Of a stretch of DNA of 64,000 bases, positions 32,786 to 43,900 are shown one piece after another. Source of the stretch: Plantago major. Taxonomy: Eukaryota > Streptophyta > Magnoliopsida > Lamiales > Plantaginaceae. Numbering within the stretch: position 1 is the stretch's first letter; each line of letters begins with the position of its first letter. The DNA lies in NCBI GenBank assembly GCA_026545765.1, contig JAIFAC010000051.1, forward strand, positions 124,001 through 188,000, read 5' to 3'. Under the pieces are notes generated by a model that was not told the origin of the DNA, ran no database searches, and worked only from the letters and a program-made list of their open reading frames with translations. Both the position numbers and the translations under genes were made by a program.

Positions 32786-34114
32786 ATGTCTCTGAGTGAT
32801 GCACCCGTTCTCAAACCAGAGAACTACGAGAAATGGAAAAATAACATGATGCTCCACCTAGAAGCCATAAGTGACGAAATGATCGAAGTGATGAAGAATG
32901 GCCCAATAGTCATTCAACAACTTAAACAAGTCATGGAGGTTTCTAATGGTAGAGACAGAGATCAAAGCGAAGGATCTTCACAAACTGATGCGTCAACAAG
33001 TGGGAGATCTACTAGTCAAGTTATTTACGAACCAAAGCCCAGAGAACTCTGGACATCGGAAGATGCCAAGAGAAATCGTCTGGATGGTCAAGCTCGTAAT
33101 ATCATCATCAGATCGACACCTGAGCACATACAGTGTAAACTGTGGGGTGCTAAAACGGCGAAAGTTGCCTGGCAACTGATTGAAGAAATCTGCGCCGGAA
33201 CTGAGAAAACCAAAGAAAACAAGTTCGAAGTTCTCAAGTTGAAATTTCAAAATTTCAAACAAGGACCCACTGAAACTCTGGAAGAACTTGATTTCAGATT
33301 TACCACTCTCATGAGTGATATGGCAGCACTTGGGGAAAGCAACAGATACTCCCAGTCAGAAAAGATTAAGACTATTGTCAGAAGTCTTAACCACAACTGG
33401 GAGCATACTAAATTCTTTTATTTTAACCAAGGAATGCCAAATATCACTCCAGTGGAACTCTTCTCACATCTTGCTACGGTTGATTATGAGACAACACAAA
33501 GAGAACAAACAACTGAAAAGTTGCAGAATATTGCTCTAGTTGCTCAAGGAACTTCTGAAAAGAAGAAAAGCAAGGAAGAGACTGAGGATGCTCTTGCTGC
33601 AAAGCAAATGAGCAAATATGCCAGTCGAGAAATTGAGAGAAGAAAAGCCAAAGAGAAGCTGAAAAAGCATCTAGGCTCAAACTATCACCAGTACAAAAAT
33701 ATGCAAAGCTCGCTGAACAAGCCAGCTCAGAAAGCATCATGTACTGAGGAAGCAGAAATTGAAAACGATATCTGTTTCTATTGTCAGAAACCTGGCCACT
33801 TCAAGAAGGATTGTCCTGCCTTCAACAAACTAAGGACAGGTGACAAGAAAGATAGAAGAATCTTCAGAAGAAGCCAGAAAGCTTTATTAACTGAAGAAAG
33901 AAAGAAAATCCAAACTCAACTGGATGCTCTAGACGTTGAGACAGATTCTGAAGATTACAATTCAGATGACTCAACCTTACCATCACCAGAATTATGTGGA
34001 GCTACTCATGATATAATCAACTTCGGCCTCAAGAAGAATGAAATGTGTGGAGTTGCTGAAATTGACGGTCCAGACATCTCTAACATAGAAATCATCTTAT
34101 GGCTGATGAGGTAA
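32786..34114 (+). pseudogene. Copia gag (copy C)
   Basis: 442 codons from ATG at 32786 (MSLSDAPVLKPENYEKWK); in-frame sequence before it is not needed. The NYxxWK motif near the start and the alpha-helical capsid-like body (residues about 90-240, including KFEVLKLKFQNFKQG) fit the SIRE/Copia gag family. A basic region (about 265-310) precedes a CCHC zinc knuckle CFYCQKPGHFKKDC at residues 330-343. Near the end a one-base shift throws the frame into a stop; the natural continuation (MADEVTHTS) lies in the next frame from 34105. Gag would form the virus-like particle and bind RNA. Confidence 0.85.
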
Positions 34115-35289
34115 CACATACTTCTTGTTATACTTATGAAAGTGATGAAGAAGAAATAAAAGATCTAGAAAGTCTCAGGAAAGAACTTGACATCTATGAA
34201 AGAGAATTTCTAATGATCCGAGCTAGAGCCGAAAATCTTGAAGAAGAAAAGAATTCTCTTGCAAAGGAAAATTCTCAATTAGTTAAGATATCTGAGAAAA
34301 GGATGCGAAAATGCATTTCTCAAAGCTCGATATCCGAGACCTAAAAGTCACAAAGAAGCAATGGTGAATTACGAAAGAAATATGAAGATCTTCTTACGAG
34401 AACAAGGAACTCGAAAAGAAAGAATTATCTTTTCAATCTTATGCCAAAGCTAGTGACACTCTTATCAAGTACAATCTTACTTAAGAGATCCTTCGAAAAG
34501 AAAGGACTCAATTTGAATACACAGACAGATTGTTCTATCACTCTGAATAAGAGTGAGGAAAGAAGAACATTTGTAAGTACTCAGCAAGATGGTTCCCATG
34601 CAATCTATAGTATCGGTCAGAAGACGAAGATTGTTGACAAAGGAAAGGCAGTTGCGACCAAACCTTTGTGGGAAAAACAAGTCAAAAACAAAACTGTTGG
34701 GCACGTCTCTGAAAAGAAACACAACACGGAAAAGTGTAAACACCCACAGTGCTATGTCTCTCAAAAGGGTAGAATTGCAGGAGCTGGCAAATTCTCCCAT
34801 GTCACTTTTTCTGGAAAGAAATTGGATCAACCAGAGACTAGCAAAGCTGCTGAGAAAAGATCTCAGATAGCTTCAAGTGCTCGAAACGGTATTGGCTATA
34901 AAGGCATCGGGAAACAACTTGCTTATGAATACAAACAGGAGCAAGAACGATGGCTAAAGGCTAGAATTGCTCAAAGCAATTATCAGAAGTGGAAGTTGAA
35001 TCAAGCCACTGAAAATCTGAATGCCAGGGCTAGAAGAAATCTGGCAAGGAAAGCCAAGTTTGCTGAAAAGCAAACTCAGAAACCTGACAGGTATCTGAAA
35101 GCACCAAATGGAGCACCTAGGAACACACCAAGGAAGAAAATAATTCTCAATAATGATAATCATTCAATTAGAATTCCTCCTTATGTTCCTATCAGACAAA
35201 AGAATGTTCCAAGGAAATTCATTCAAAAATGGATTCCTACTGGAAGATTGTTTAGTCCTGATGGTTCCAACTGTAAATTGAGAACCTAA
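34105..35289 (+). pseudogene. Gag-pol linker region (copy C), frameshifted
   Basis: Coding sequence continues in shifted frames: 34105-34344 holds MADEVTHTSCYTYESDEEE and a coiled coil (LRKELDIYEREF); 34441-35289 holds a Lys/Arg-rich segment. At least two frameshifts separate these from gag and protease. Regions like this sit between zinc knuckle and protease in SIRE-type polyproteins; no enzyme domain is recognised. Confidence 0.65.
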
Positions 35290-35329
35290 TCTCCTGCTTC
35301 TGTTGTGTGCGTAATGCTTCTGGACTAAA

Positions 35330-36338
35330 GCACAATGACTATTTGATAGTGGATGCGAAAGCACATGACAGAGATAAAGCAAATGGTCGATTACAAAGCT
35401 TGCAACACGGACCGGATATCGACGGTTGGAGGAGAATTAAATCCCTCTCTGGGATTTGGCAACGTCAAGTTGGGAACATTAACAATCACTGACGTATTAC
35501 ATGTTAAGGATTTGAAATATAATCTATTTAGCATGAGCCAGTTCGCAGACAAAGGTTTTACTGTAAAATTCAAAGCAAAATACTGCAAACTAATTGACAA
35601 TGAGTCAAAGAAGACAGTCTTAGTTGCTCGGCGGAAATGTAGTCTTTATGTTGCCGATTGGGCCTCTGCCACAACTGAAGAATGTCTCATGGTGAGTCAA
35701 TCAGGTCACACAGAAGAGCACTGGTTATGGCACAAGAGAATGAGTCACTTGAATTTCAAAACTCTGAACAAACTTGCCAAGAAAGAATTGGTGGTTGGCC
35801 TTCCCAAAACATCTTTCAGAAAGGATGGTATCTGTTCTGCATGTCAGATGGGGAAACAATCCAAAATCTCTTTCAAGTCCAAAACTAGACACTCTAGTGT
35901 TAGACCACTGCAACTACTACATATGGATCTTTTTGAATCATCTGTAACTAGTTATGCAGGAAAGAAATATGGTCTGGTTGTTGTAGATGACTTCTCAAGA
36001 TTCACTTGGGTTGTCTTTCTGAAACACAAATCTGATGCCAGGGTGGAGATACCAAACTTGCTGAAAAAGCTTGAAGTCATGAGAAATGACAAGGTATCTG
36101 CAATCAGAACAGACCATGGTACTGAGTTTGTCAACCAGTACATAAAGGAGTTTTGTACCTGCAAAGGTATACAACACCAACTTTCCTCTGTAAGAACACC
36201 TCAACAAAATGGTGTTGCAGAAAGGAAAAACAGAACCCTTAAAGAAGCTGCAAGGACGATGCTAGCCGACACTGAAATAAGTGAAGTTTATTGGGTTGAA
36301 GCTGTAAACACAACTACACTCGTAATGTATGTTTGATA
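35330..36338 (+). pseudogene. Copia protease and integrase (copy C)
   Basis: The aspartic protease motif DSGC is readable at 35345-35356 but small deletions beside it break the frame; protease and the pre-integrase region continue from 35353 (LGTLTITDVLHV, NLFSMSQF). The integrase zinc finger shows HLWHKRMSHLN and CSACQMGK, and the core shows its catalytic residues: Asp at 35926-35928 (LHMDLF), Asp at 36112-36114 (RTDHGTEF) and Glu at 36220-36222 (GVAERKNRT). The frame is lost near 36320. Integrase would insert the cDNA into the genome. Confidence 0.85.
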
Positions 36339-37304
36339 AACAAACACCATGACAAGACCCCTTATGAAATCTTGGTTGGTAGACCCCCTAATATTAAACA
36401 TCTGAAAGTGTTTGGTTGTAGATGTTTTTTTCTTAACAATGAAAAAGAGTATCTAAGAACATTTCAACCAAAGGCAGATGAAGGAGTGTTTCTTGGTTAT
36501 TCTATGAATAGCAAAGCTTACAGAGTTTACAACAAAAGAACAAAGAAGATTGAAGAATCAGTTCATGTTGTATTCTATGAAGAAAGCAAGAAATCACCCC
36601 TTGATGATGAACTCTCAGAAAGGTTCAAGGAACTAATGTTAAAGGATTCTGAAGAAGAACCCTCAGAAAGGAAAAACATCATTATGGAAAGAGAGGATGA
36701 CTCTGACGAAGAAAAGCATGAAATGCCTAGTAATAACCAGATGATTCTCAGACATGATGAAGAATTTCCTATGAGAATTCCAAAAATGGAAACTGAAGAT
36801 GTTCATCAGAGAGCTAATTCTGGAAATGACCTCTCTGACAGGCATGTCCCAGAAAGCCCTCACACTGAGCAAGTGTCAGACTTTCAACACCCTTCTGTAG
36901 TACAAAATGTCATAGATACTGAAGAAGTATCAAGTCATAATCATAGTGATTCACATTCAGATCACGTAGATGTTGACCCTACTAGCCCCAAACCCATGAT
37001 AAAATGGATCAAGGATCATCCTGCAAAGAATGTGATTGGACCAATCAATCAAGGTGTTAGGACTAGGAGAGCAATAGCCGAAAATGCTAATTCTCTCTTT
37101 GGATGTTTCATCTCAAACATTGAACCTAAAACTATTGAAGAAGCATTAAGAGACCAAGACTGGATCTCTGCAATGCAAGAAGAGTTGGATCAGTTTGAAA
37201 GAAACAAAGTCTGGAAACTAGTTCCATTTGTAGAAGGAATATCTGTAATTGGAACCAAGTGGGTTTTCAGAAACAAGATGAATGAATCTGGTGAAATAAC
37301 CTGA
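36333..37304 (+). pseudogene. Copia integrase C-terminus and linker (copy C)
   Basis: Begins with NKHHDKTPYEILVGRPPNIK and HLKVFGCRCFFLN, the conserved C-terminal part of Copia integrase, and VHVVFYEES. A Ser/Glu/His-rich linker (about 36600-37000) leads to the start of reverse transcriptase, EALRDQDWISAMQEELDQF. A TGA at 37302-37304 stands where the family has Arg, consistent with CGA to TGA. Confidence 0.85.
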
Positions 37305-37316
37305 AACAAAGCAAGG

Positions 37317-38171
37317 TTGGTTGCCAAGGGATTCACCCAGACTGAAGGTTTAGATTTTGATGAGTCATATGCACCAGTTGCCAGATTGGATGCAATAGGA
37401 CTCTTTCTAGCCTTTGCAGCTCACAAAGATTTTAGAGTTTATCAGATGGATGTCACAAGTGCATTCTTGAACGGTGAACTTGCAGAAGAAGTTTATGTTG
37501 AGCAACCACCTGGCTTTGAAGTTTCCTCAGAAAGTAGAATGGTCTATAAACTACAGAAAGCTCTGTATGGACTGAAACAGGCTCCAAGAGCATGGTATGA
37601 CACTTTGGCCAAATACCTTCTGGAAAGTGGTTTCAAGAAAGGTGAAGTTGATAAAACTTTATTTACCTTAAATCATGATGGGAAACTACTCTTAGTTCAA
37701 GTATATGTTGATGACATCATATTTGGATCTAAGGACAAGCAACTTTGTAATGACTTTGCAAATCTCATGAAAAGTAAGTTTGAGATGAGCATGATGGGAG
37801 AAATGAATTATTTTCTAGGATTGCAAGTCAAGCAACTCAATGATGGAATATTCATTAGTCAAACAAAGTATGCAAAAGATATGCTCACAAAATTCAATCT
37901 TAAGCCTTCTGAAAAGAATGCTAAGATACCTATGAGCATTGGAACGAAAATGACCTATACTGAATCAGATAAGAGTGTTGAAGAACATAAGTATAGGAAA
38001 TTGATAGGTTCACTACTTTACCTCACTGCAAGTAGACCTGGTATTCAATACGCCGTTGGAGTGTGTGCTAGATTTCAGACAAATCCGATGCAAACACACT
38101 ACAACATTGCTATGAAAATATTAAGGTATGTAAAAGGTACAGTGGATGTAGGATTGTGGTATCCTAAATAA
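37317..38171 (+). pseudogene. Copia reverse transcriptase (copy C)
   Basis: Starts [20 protein letters not shown] just after the stop at 37302 and holds [24 protein letters not shown], the catalytic YVDDIIFG and MNYFLGLQV. It is almost identical to copy A over the shared part. It ends with TAA at 38169-38171 in WYPK*, where copy A has a codon for Lys or Glu. Confidence 0.9.
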
Positions 38172-38644
38172 AGCGGATTGAGTTTAGCTGGTTCGGTACT
38201 CGATTATCTTTGGATCAACGCTTGATAGGAAAAGCACCTCGTGAACTTGTGGGTTTACGGGTACTAGACTTATCTCGTGGTTTAGCAAGAAGCAAAACTC
38301 AATTGCAACTTCTACCACGGAGGCTGAATATATTGTCTTTGTTGTTGTGCAACACAAATTACGTGGATACAACAACAACTTAAAGACTATGGACTCGATG
38401 AAGAAAACTCCCATTTTACGTGACAACACAAGTGCTATTGCGATTACGTAATCCTAAATTTCATGCCGAACAAAGCATATTGATGTTAGACATCACTTCA
38501 TCGAGACCATGTTGAAAAGGCAATATAGAGATACTCAAGATTGGCATCAAGACCAACTTGCAGATATCTTCACTAAGCCACTACAAGAAAGTAGATTCTT
38601 AGCCTTAAGACATAGTCTTGGACTAATGGAACTACCAATGAACT
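38172..38644 (+). pseudogene. RNase H, heavily damaged (copy C)
   Basis: Aligns base by base with intact RNase H of copy A (about 803-1282) but carries many small deletions and substitutions clustered at CAG and CTG words, destroying the frame. The last ~70 bp (ADIFTKPL region to the stop at 38642-38644) is almost unchanged. The pattern is described under findings. Confidence 0.85.
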
Positions 38645-38658
38645 GAAAAAGTTCAGGA

Positions 38659-38736
38659 ATCTGGAACGGGCATCCAGAGAAGAGGTAGCTGGAATGGGCA
38701 TCCAGAGAAGAGGTATCTGGAACGGGTATCCAAAAG
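38659..38736 (+). repeat. Short tandem repeat after pol, three units (copy C)
   Basis: Three units of ~28 bp matching 1295-1399 of copy A; one unit fewer. Confidence 0.85.
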
Positions 38737-39427
38737 TCAAAAAGGCTAAAGAGCAAAAAGACAGCTTAAGATCTCTGAGACGGGAACTCAGATATCTGAA
38801 TCACTCTATAAACGGGGAACACAAAGGAGAATAGTACAACTATCTGCAGTCAACTACTCTCTTGAAATTTGCATTATTTCTATCTTGATGAAAAACTTGG
38901 AAAAACCCTAAGTATAAGACAGATTCAGATGCAAACAGTGTTCTTGGTCATACAAAAACGTGATTCAGATAGCTAATAGCCAAAATTCATTAAATGGGCA
39001 CAATTACACTTGTTGATTGTGATCATTGCTGAAGAAGCAATGGTGACCCTTGATGAAATTAAGCGTTTGATCTATACGGTGGAAATTAATTCACAGTAAA
39101 TAGTGGACTGTAAAAATTCCGACAAAGCCCACTTTGCATTTAATGCCGAACTAGCTTTTGCTCACGCCTGCTTGCAAATCACAGATACGTACGCACAAAA
39201 TCAATTTGTATGTTGAGATTCTATTGCTATATATATAGGATTTTGGCAAAAGAAATCACTTTCGCCTAATCCAAAATTCCGACTTACACAAAAATAGCAA
39301 AACCTTCTCTTGATTCTGTGCAAACCTTCTACAATCTCTGCAAATCAAGATTAAGTTTTTCTGCAAACAATTACTGAATCAAATCTCTTTCAAACACCAA
39401 TCCAAATTCCCTACACTATATAAAGAG
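38737..39427 (+). other. Spacer between pol and 3' ORF (copy C)
   Basis: Matches 1400-2101 of copy A with few differences; no gene within. Its good conservation contrasts with the damaged stretches on both sides. Confidence 0.65.
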
Positions 39428-40924
39428 ATGGCCCCAAAGAATTCTTCCACACAGAAATCTCAATCCTCCACTGGTACTGCTGAAAAGCAAGCACCAGAGT
39501 TGGTTATTGTGAACAACCGACTGGTAGGAGATTTTAATCCTGACCATTGGACTTCAAATCACAGAATGATTTGGGGTGGTGCCATGGTTGAGGAATACCT
39601 CACGGCTGCAATAGAGAACCAAGCCGACAGAAAGCTGATTCTTGACATGCTTGAAAAGGCACAAATCAAGGGTTTTCTATCGCTTTCCAAGTGGAATTTC
39701 ATCACTCGATGTGTTGGAATTCTACAACAACTCGAGATAATTTCTGTGTTTCTGAAGGCACTGCAATAGTGTCTATCAAAACCTCAGTCCAAGGAAAGGA
39801 AATCCTTCTGGACTTAACAACTTTCTGTAAGTTGTTTGAGTTTCAAAATCTTGGAAAGGATTTTGAAATAAACACCAAGGATGATGATCTCCTTGAAGGT
39901 GTTAAATAATTGTACAGTGACGTGTGTGATCTTGAAAAATCAGATACACCCACTGAGTTCAAGCTTCGACATCCGAACCGGACATCGATGGTTCACCGGG
40001 ATGTATTGGCTTGCATTCTTCACGGATGCTTTGATGGTCTACAAGGAGGTCTGACGGATAAGCCAAGAACGATGGATCATGATGTTCTTCTTGAATCAAC
40101 AAGACAAAAGGTGGAAAACCCTTTTAAGCTGGGAAATGCGCCTTCATGAAGTTTGTGAAGAAGATTGAGGCTTGAGCCTAAGATCGCAAAGGACTAGCTG
40201 AGCCAAAGGCCACGATGGCTATGGTCCGAAGATATGCTACTTCTTTGGAGAAGCTTGGCATTGAGCTCGGAGAGGCAACGAAATAGCCAACAGTAACCTA
40301 CTCTACAAATATGAGTATACAAACTTGATGAAAATGGTTACTGGGTCTCAGAAAGGTTCTAAGAAGCGAAAGTCTGAAAAGGTATCTGAAGAAAAGGTTG
40401 CGACCAAGAAGCCCAGAACTTCAAGAAAGAAGTCTGCTGGCAAATCAGAAGACACACCCATTGAGGTTGTCGATTCTCATATATCTGCAGGCCTTGCCGA
40501 TGAACTGATAAAGGCAGATCAACTCATCAATGCTGCAAAAGAGTCATCAACTACTGAACAAGTAGACTCTGCAAGAGAAAGTGCGTTCAGAAATGTTGCG
40601 ACTAATGCAGAATGCCTTGCTGATGAACTTATTAATGCTGCCAAAACAGGTGAAAAGCACCAATCCCCATCGGCAGAAATCGCAGGAGTAATGGACCAAT
40701 CAGTTCCCAATGCTGATGAGAGCTCTGACGATGAAGATGATGAACTAGTCATCTCTCAAGTCCTAGAAAGAACAAAGAGGGCTAAAGGTTACTGTAACGG
40801 TAACTGGTGATAAGGTTTCTGAAGAAAAACCTACACCTCAGGTTGCTGAACAAGCACCTATAGCAAAGGTTGTTGGTGCAAACACATCATCAGGGAACGT
40901 TTCTTACGCACAACTTCAAGAAGT
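39428..40924 (+). pseudogene. 3' ORF in envelope position, damaged and truncated (copy C)
   Basis: Starts MAPKNSSTQKSQSSTGTAEK and follows copy A's 3' ORF. Frame is lost at about 39690-39740 and again at 39900-40310, both with the CAG/CTG lesion pattern. From 40325 it is open again and shows sequence absent from copy A: a basic KKRKSEKVSEE region and an acidic, Ala/Asp-rich tail with two similar units around GLADELIKADQLINAAK and CLADELINAAK. A further frameshift lies near 40790. The ORF ends at the satellite without a natural stop. Confidence 0.75.
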
Positions 40925-43900
40925 CTCTCGCGTGATTCACAAAAAATCGTGTACTAACCCCTTTGAGTTTTATTGAAGACAAGAGGTCTCGGAAATACGT
41001 TTTTAAATCGAGGTTCGATCAACCAAAATAGTTCAATATGTGCGTAGAATAGGTTTCATACCACAAACCAAAACATGTGAATTAAATTTGACACAAACTA
41101 ACTCTATCGAGTGTTTCACAAAAAATCGTGTACTACCCCCTTTGAGTTTTATTGAAGACAAGAGGTCTCGAAAATACGTATTTAAATCGAGGTCCGATCA
41201 ACCAAAATAGTTCAATATGTGCGTATAATAGGTTTCATACCACAAACCAAAACATGTGAATAAAATTTGATACAAACTAACTCTCTCGAGTGATTCACAA
41301 AAAATCAAGTACTACCCCCTTTGAGTTTTATTGAAGACAAGAGGTCTCGGAAATACGTTTTTAAAATCGAGGTCCGATCAATCAAAATAGTTCAATATGT
41401 GCGTAGAATAGGTTTCATAACACAAACCATATCATGTGAATAAAATTTGACAAAAACTAACTCTATCGAGTGTTTCACAAAAAATCGTGTACTACCCCCT
41501 TTGAGTTTTATTGAAGACAAGAGGTCTCGAAAATACGTTTTTAAATCGAGGTCCAATCAACCAAAATAGTTCAGTATGTGCGTAGAATAGGTTTCATACC
41601 ACAAACCATATCATGTGAATAAAATTTGACACAAACTAACTCTATCGAGTGTTTCACAAAAAATCGTGTACTACCCCCTTTGAGTTTTATTGAAGACAAG
41701 AGGTCTCGGAAATACGTTTTTAAATCGATGTTCGATCAACCAAAAGAGTTCAGTATGTGCGTAGAATAGGTTTCATACCACAAACCATATCATGTGAATA
41801 AAATTTGACACAAACTAACTCTATCGAGTGTTTCACAAAAAATCGTGTACTACCCCCTTTGAGTTTTATTGAAGACAAGAGCTCTTGGAAATACATTTTT
41901 AAATCGATGTTCGATCAACAAAAAGAGTTCAATATGTGCGTAGAATAGGTTTTATACCACAAACCATATCATGTGAATAAAATTTGACACAAACTAACTC
42001 TATCGAGTGTTTCACAAAAAATCGTGTACTACCCCCTTTGAGTTTTATTGAAGATAATAGCTCTTGGAAATACATTTTTAAATCGATGTTCGATCAACAA
42101 AAAGAGTTCAATATGTGCGTAGAATAGGTTTTATACCACAAACCATATCATGTGAATAAAATTTGACACAAACTAACTCTATCGAGTGTTTCACAAAAAA
42201 ATCGTGTACTACCCCCTTAGAGTTTTATGGAAGACAAGAGGTCTCGGAAATACGTTTTTAAATTGAGGTCCGATCAACCAAAATAGTTCAATATGTGCGT
42301 AGAATAGGTTTCATACCACAAACCAAAACATGTGAATTAAATTTGACAGAAACTAACTCTATCGAGTGTTTCACAAAAAATCGTGTACTACCCCCTTTGA
42401 GTTTTATTGAAGACAAGAGGTCTCGAAAATAGGTTTTTAAATCGAGGTCCGATCAACCAAAATAGTTCAGTATGTGCGTAGAATAGGTTTCATACCACAA
42501 ACCATATCATGTGAATAAAATTTGACACAAACTAACTCTATCGAGTGTTTCACAAAAAATCGTGTACTACCCCCTTCGAGTTTTATTGAAGACAAGAGGT
42601 CTCGGAAATACGTTTTTAAATCGATGTTCGATCAACCAAAAAAGTTCAGTATGTGCGTAGAATAGGTTTCATACCACAAACCATATCATGTGAATAAAAT
42701 TTGACACAAACTAACTCTATCGAGTGTTTCACAAAAAATCGTGTACTACCCCCTTTGAGTTTTATTGAAGATAAGAGCTCTTGGAAATACATTTTTAAAT
42801 CGATGTTCGATCAACAAAAAGAGTTCAATATGTGCGTAGAATAGGTTTTATACCACAAACCATATCATGTGAATAAAATTTGACACAAACTAACTCTATC
42901 AAGTGTTTCACAAAAAAATCGTGTACTACCCCCTTAGAGTTTTATGGAAGACAAGAGGTCTCGGAAATACGTTTTTAAATCGAGGTCCGATCAACCAAAA
43001 TAGTTCAATATGTGCGTAGAATAGGTTTCATACCACAAACCAAAACATGTGAATTAAATTTGACCCAAACTAACTCTATCGAGTGTTTCACAAAAAATCG
43101 TGTACTACCCCTTTGAGTTTTATTGAAGACAAGAGGTCTCGAAAATACGTTTTTAAATCGAGGTCCGATCAACCAAAATAGTTCAGTATGTGCGTAGAAT
43201 AGGTTTCAAACCACAAACCATATCATGTGAATAAAATTTGACACAAACTAACTCTATCGAGTGTTTCACAAAAAATCGTGTACTACCCCCTTTGAGTTTT
43301 ATTGAAGACAAGAGGTCTCGGAAATACGTTTTTAAATCGATGTTCGATCAACCAAAAAAGTTCAGTATGTGCGTAGAATAGGTTTCATACCACAAACCAT
43401 ATCATGTGAATAAAATTTGTCACAAACTAACTCTATCGAGTGTTTCACAAAAAATCGTGTACTACCCCCGTTGAGTTTTATTGAAGACAAGAGCTCTTGG
43501 AAATACATTTTTAAATCGATGTTCGATCAACAAAAAGAGTTCAATATGTGTGTAGAATAGGTTTTATACCACAAACCATATCATGTGAATAAAATTTGAC
43601 ACAAACTAACTCTATCGAGTGTTTCACAAAAAATCGTGTACTACCCCCTTTGAGTTTTATTGAAGACAAGAGCTCTTGGAAATACATTTTTAAATCGATG
43701 TTCGATCAACAAAAAGAGTTCAATATGTGCGTAGAATAGGTTTTATACCACAAACCATATCATGTGAATAAAATTTGACACAAACTAACTCTATCGAGTG
43801 TTTCACAAAAAAATCGTGTACTACCCCCTTAGAGTTTTATGGAAGACAAGAGGTCTCGGAAATACGTTTTTAAATCGAGGTCCGATCAACCAAAATAGTT

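Larger units (their letters stand above)
31017..40924 (+). mobile_element. SIRE-like Copia retrotransposon, copy C (truncated at satellite)
   Basis: 5' LTR (31017-32668), primer-binding site, gag, protease, integrase, reverse transcriptase, RNase H, tandem repeat, spacer and 3' ORF in the normal Copia order. The left boundary cuts a Gypsy integrase; TATGT at 31012-31016 is the expected left target duplication. The right side stops inside the 3' ORF where satellite begins, so the rest of that ORF and the 3' LTR are missing. Several frameshifts and stops make it non-autonomous. Confidence 0.9.
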
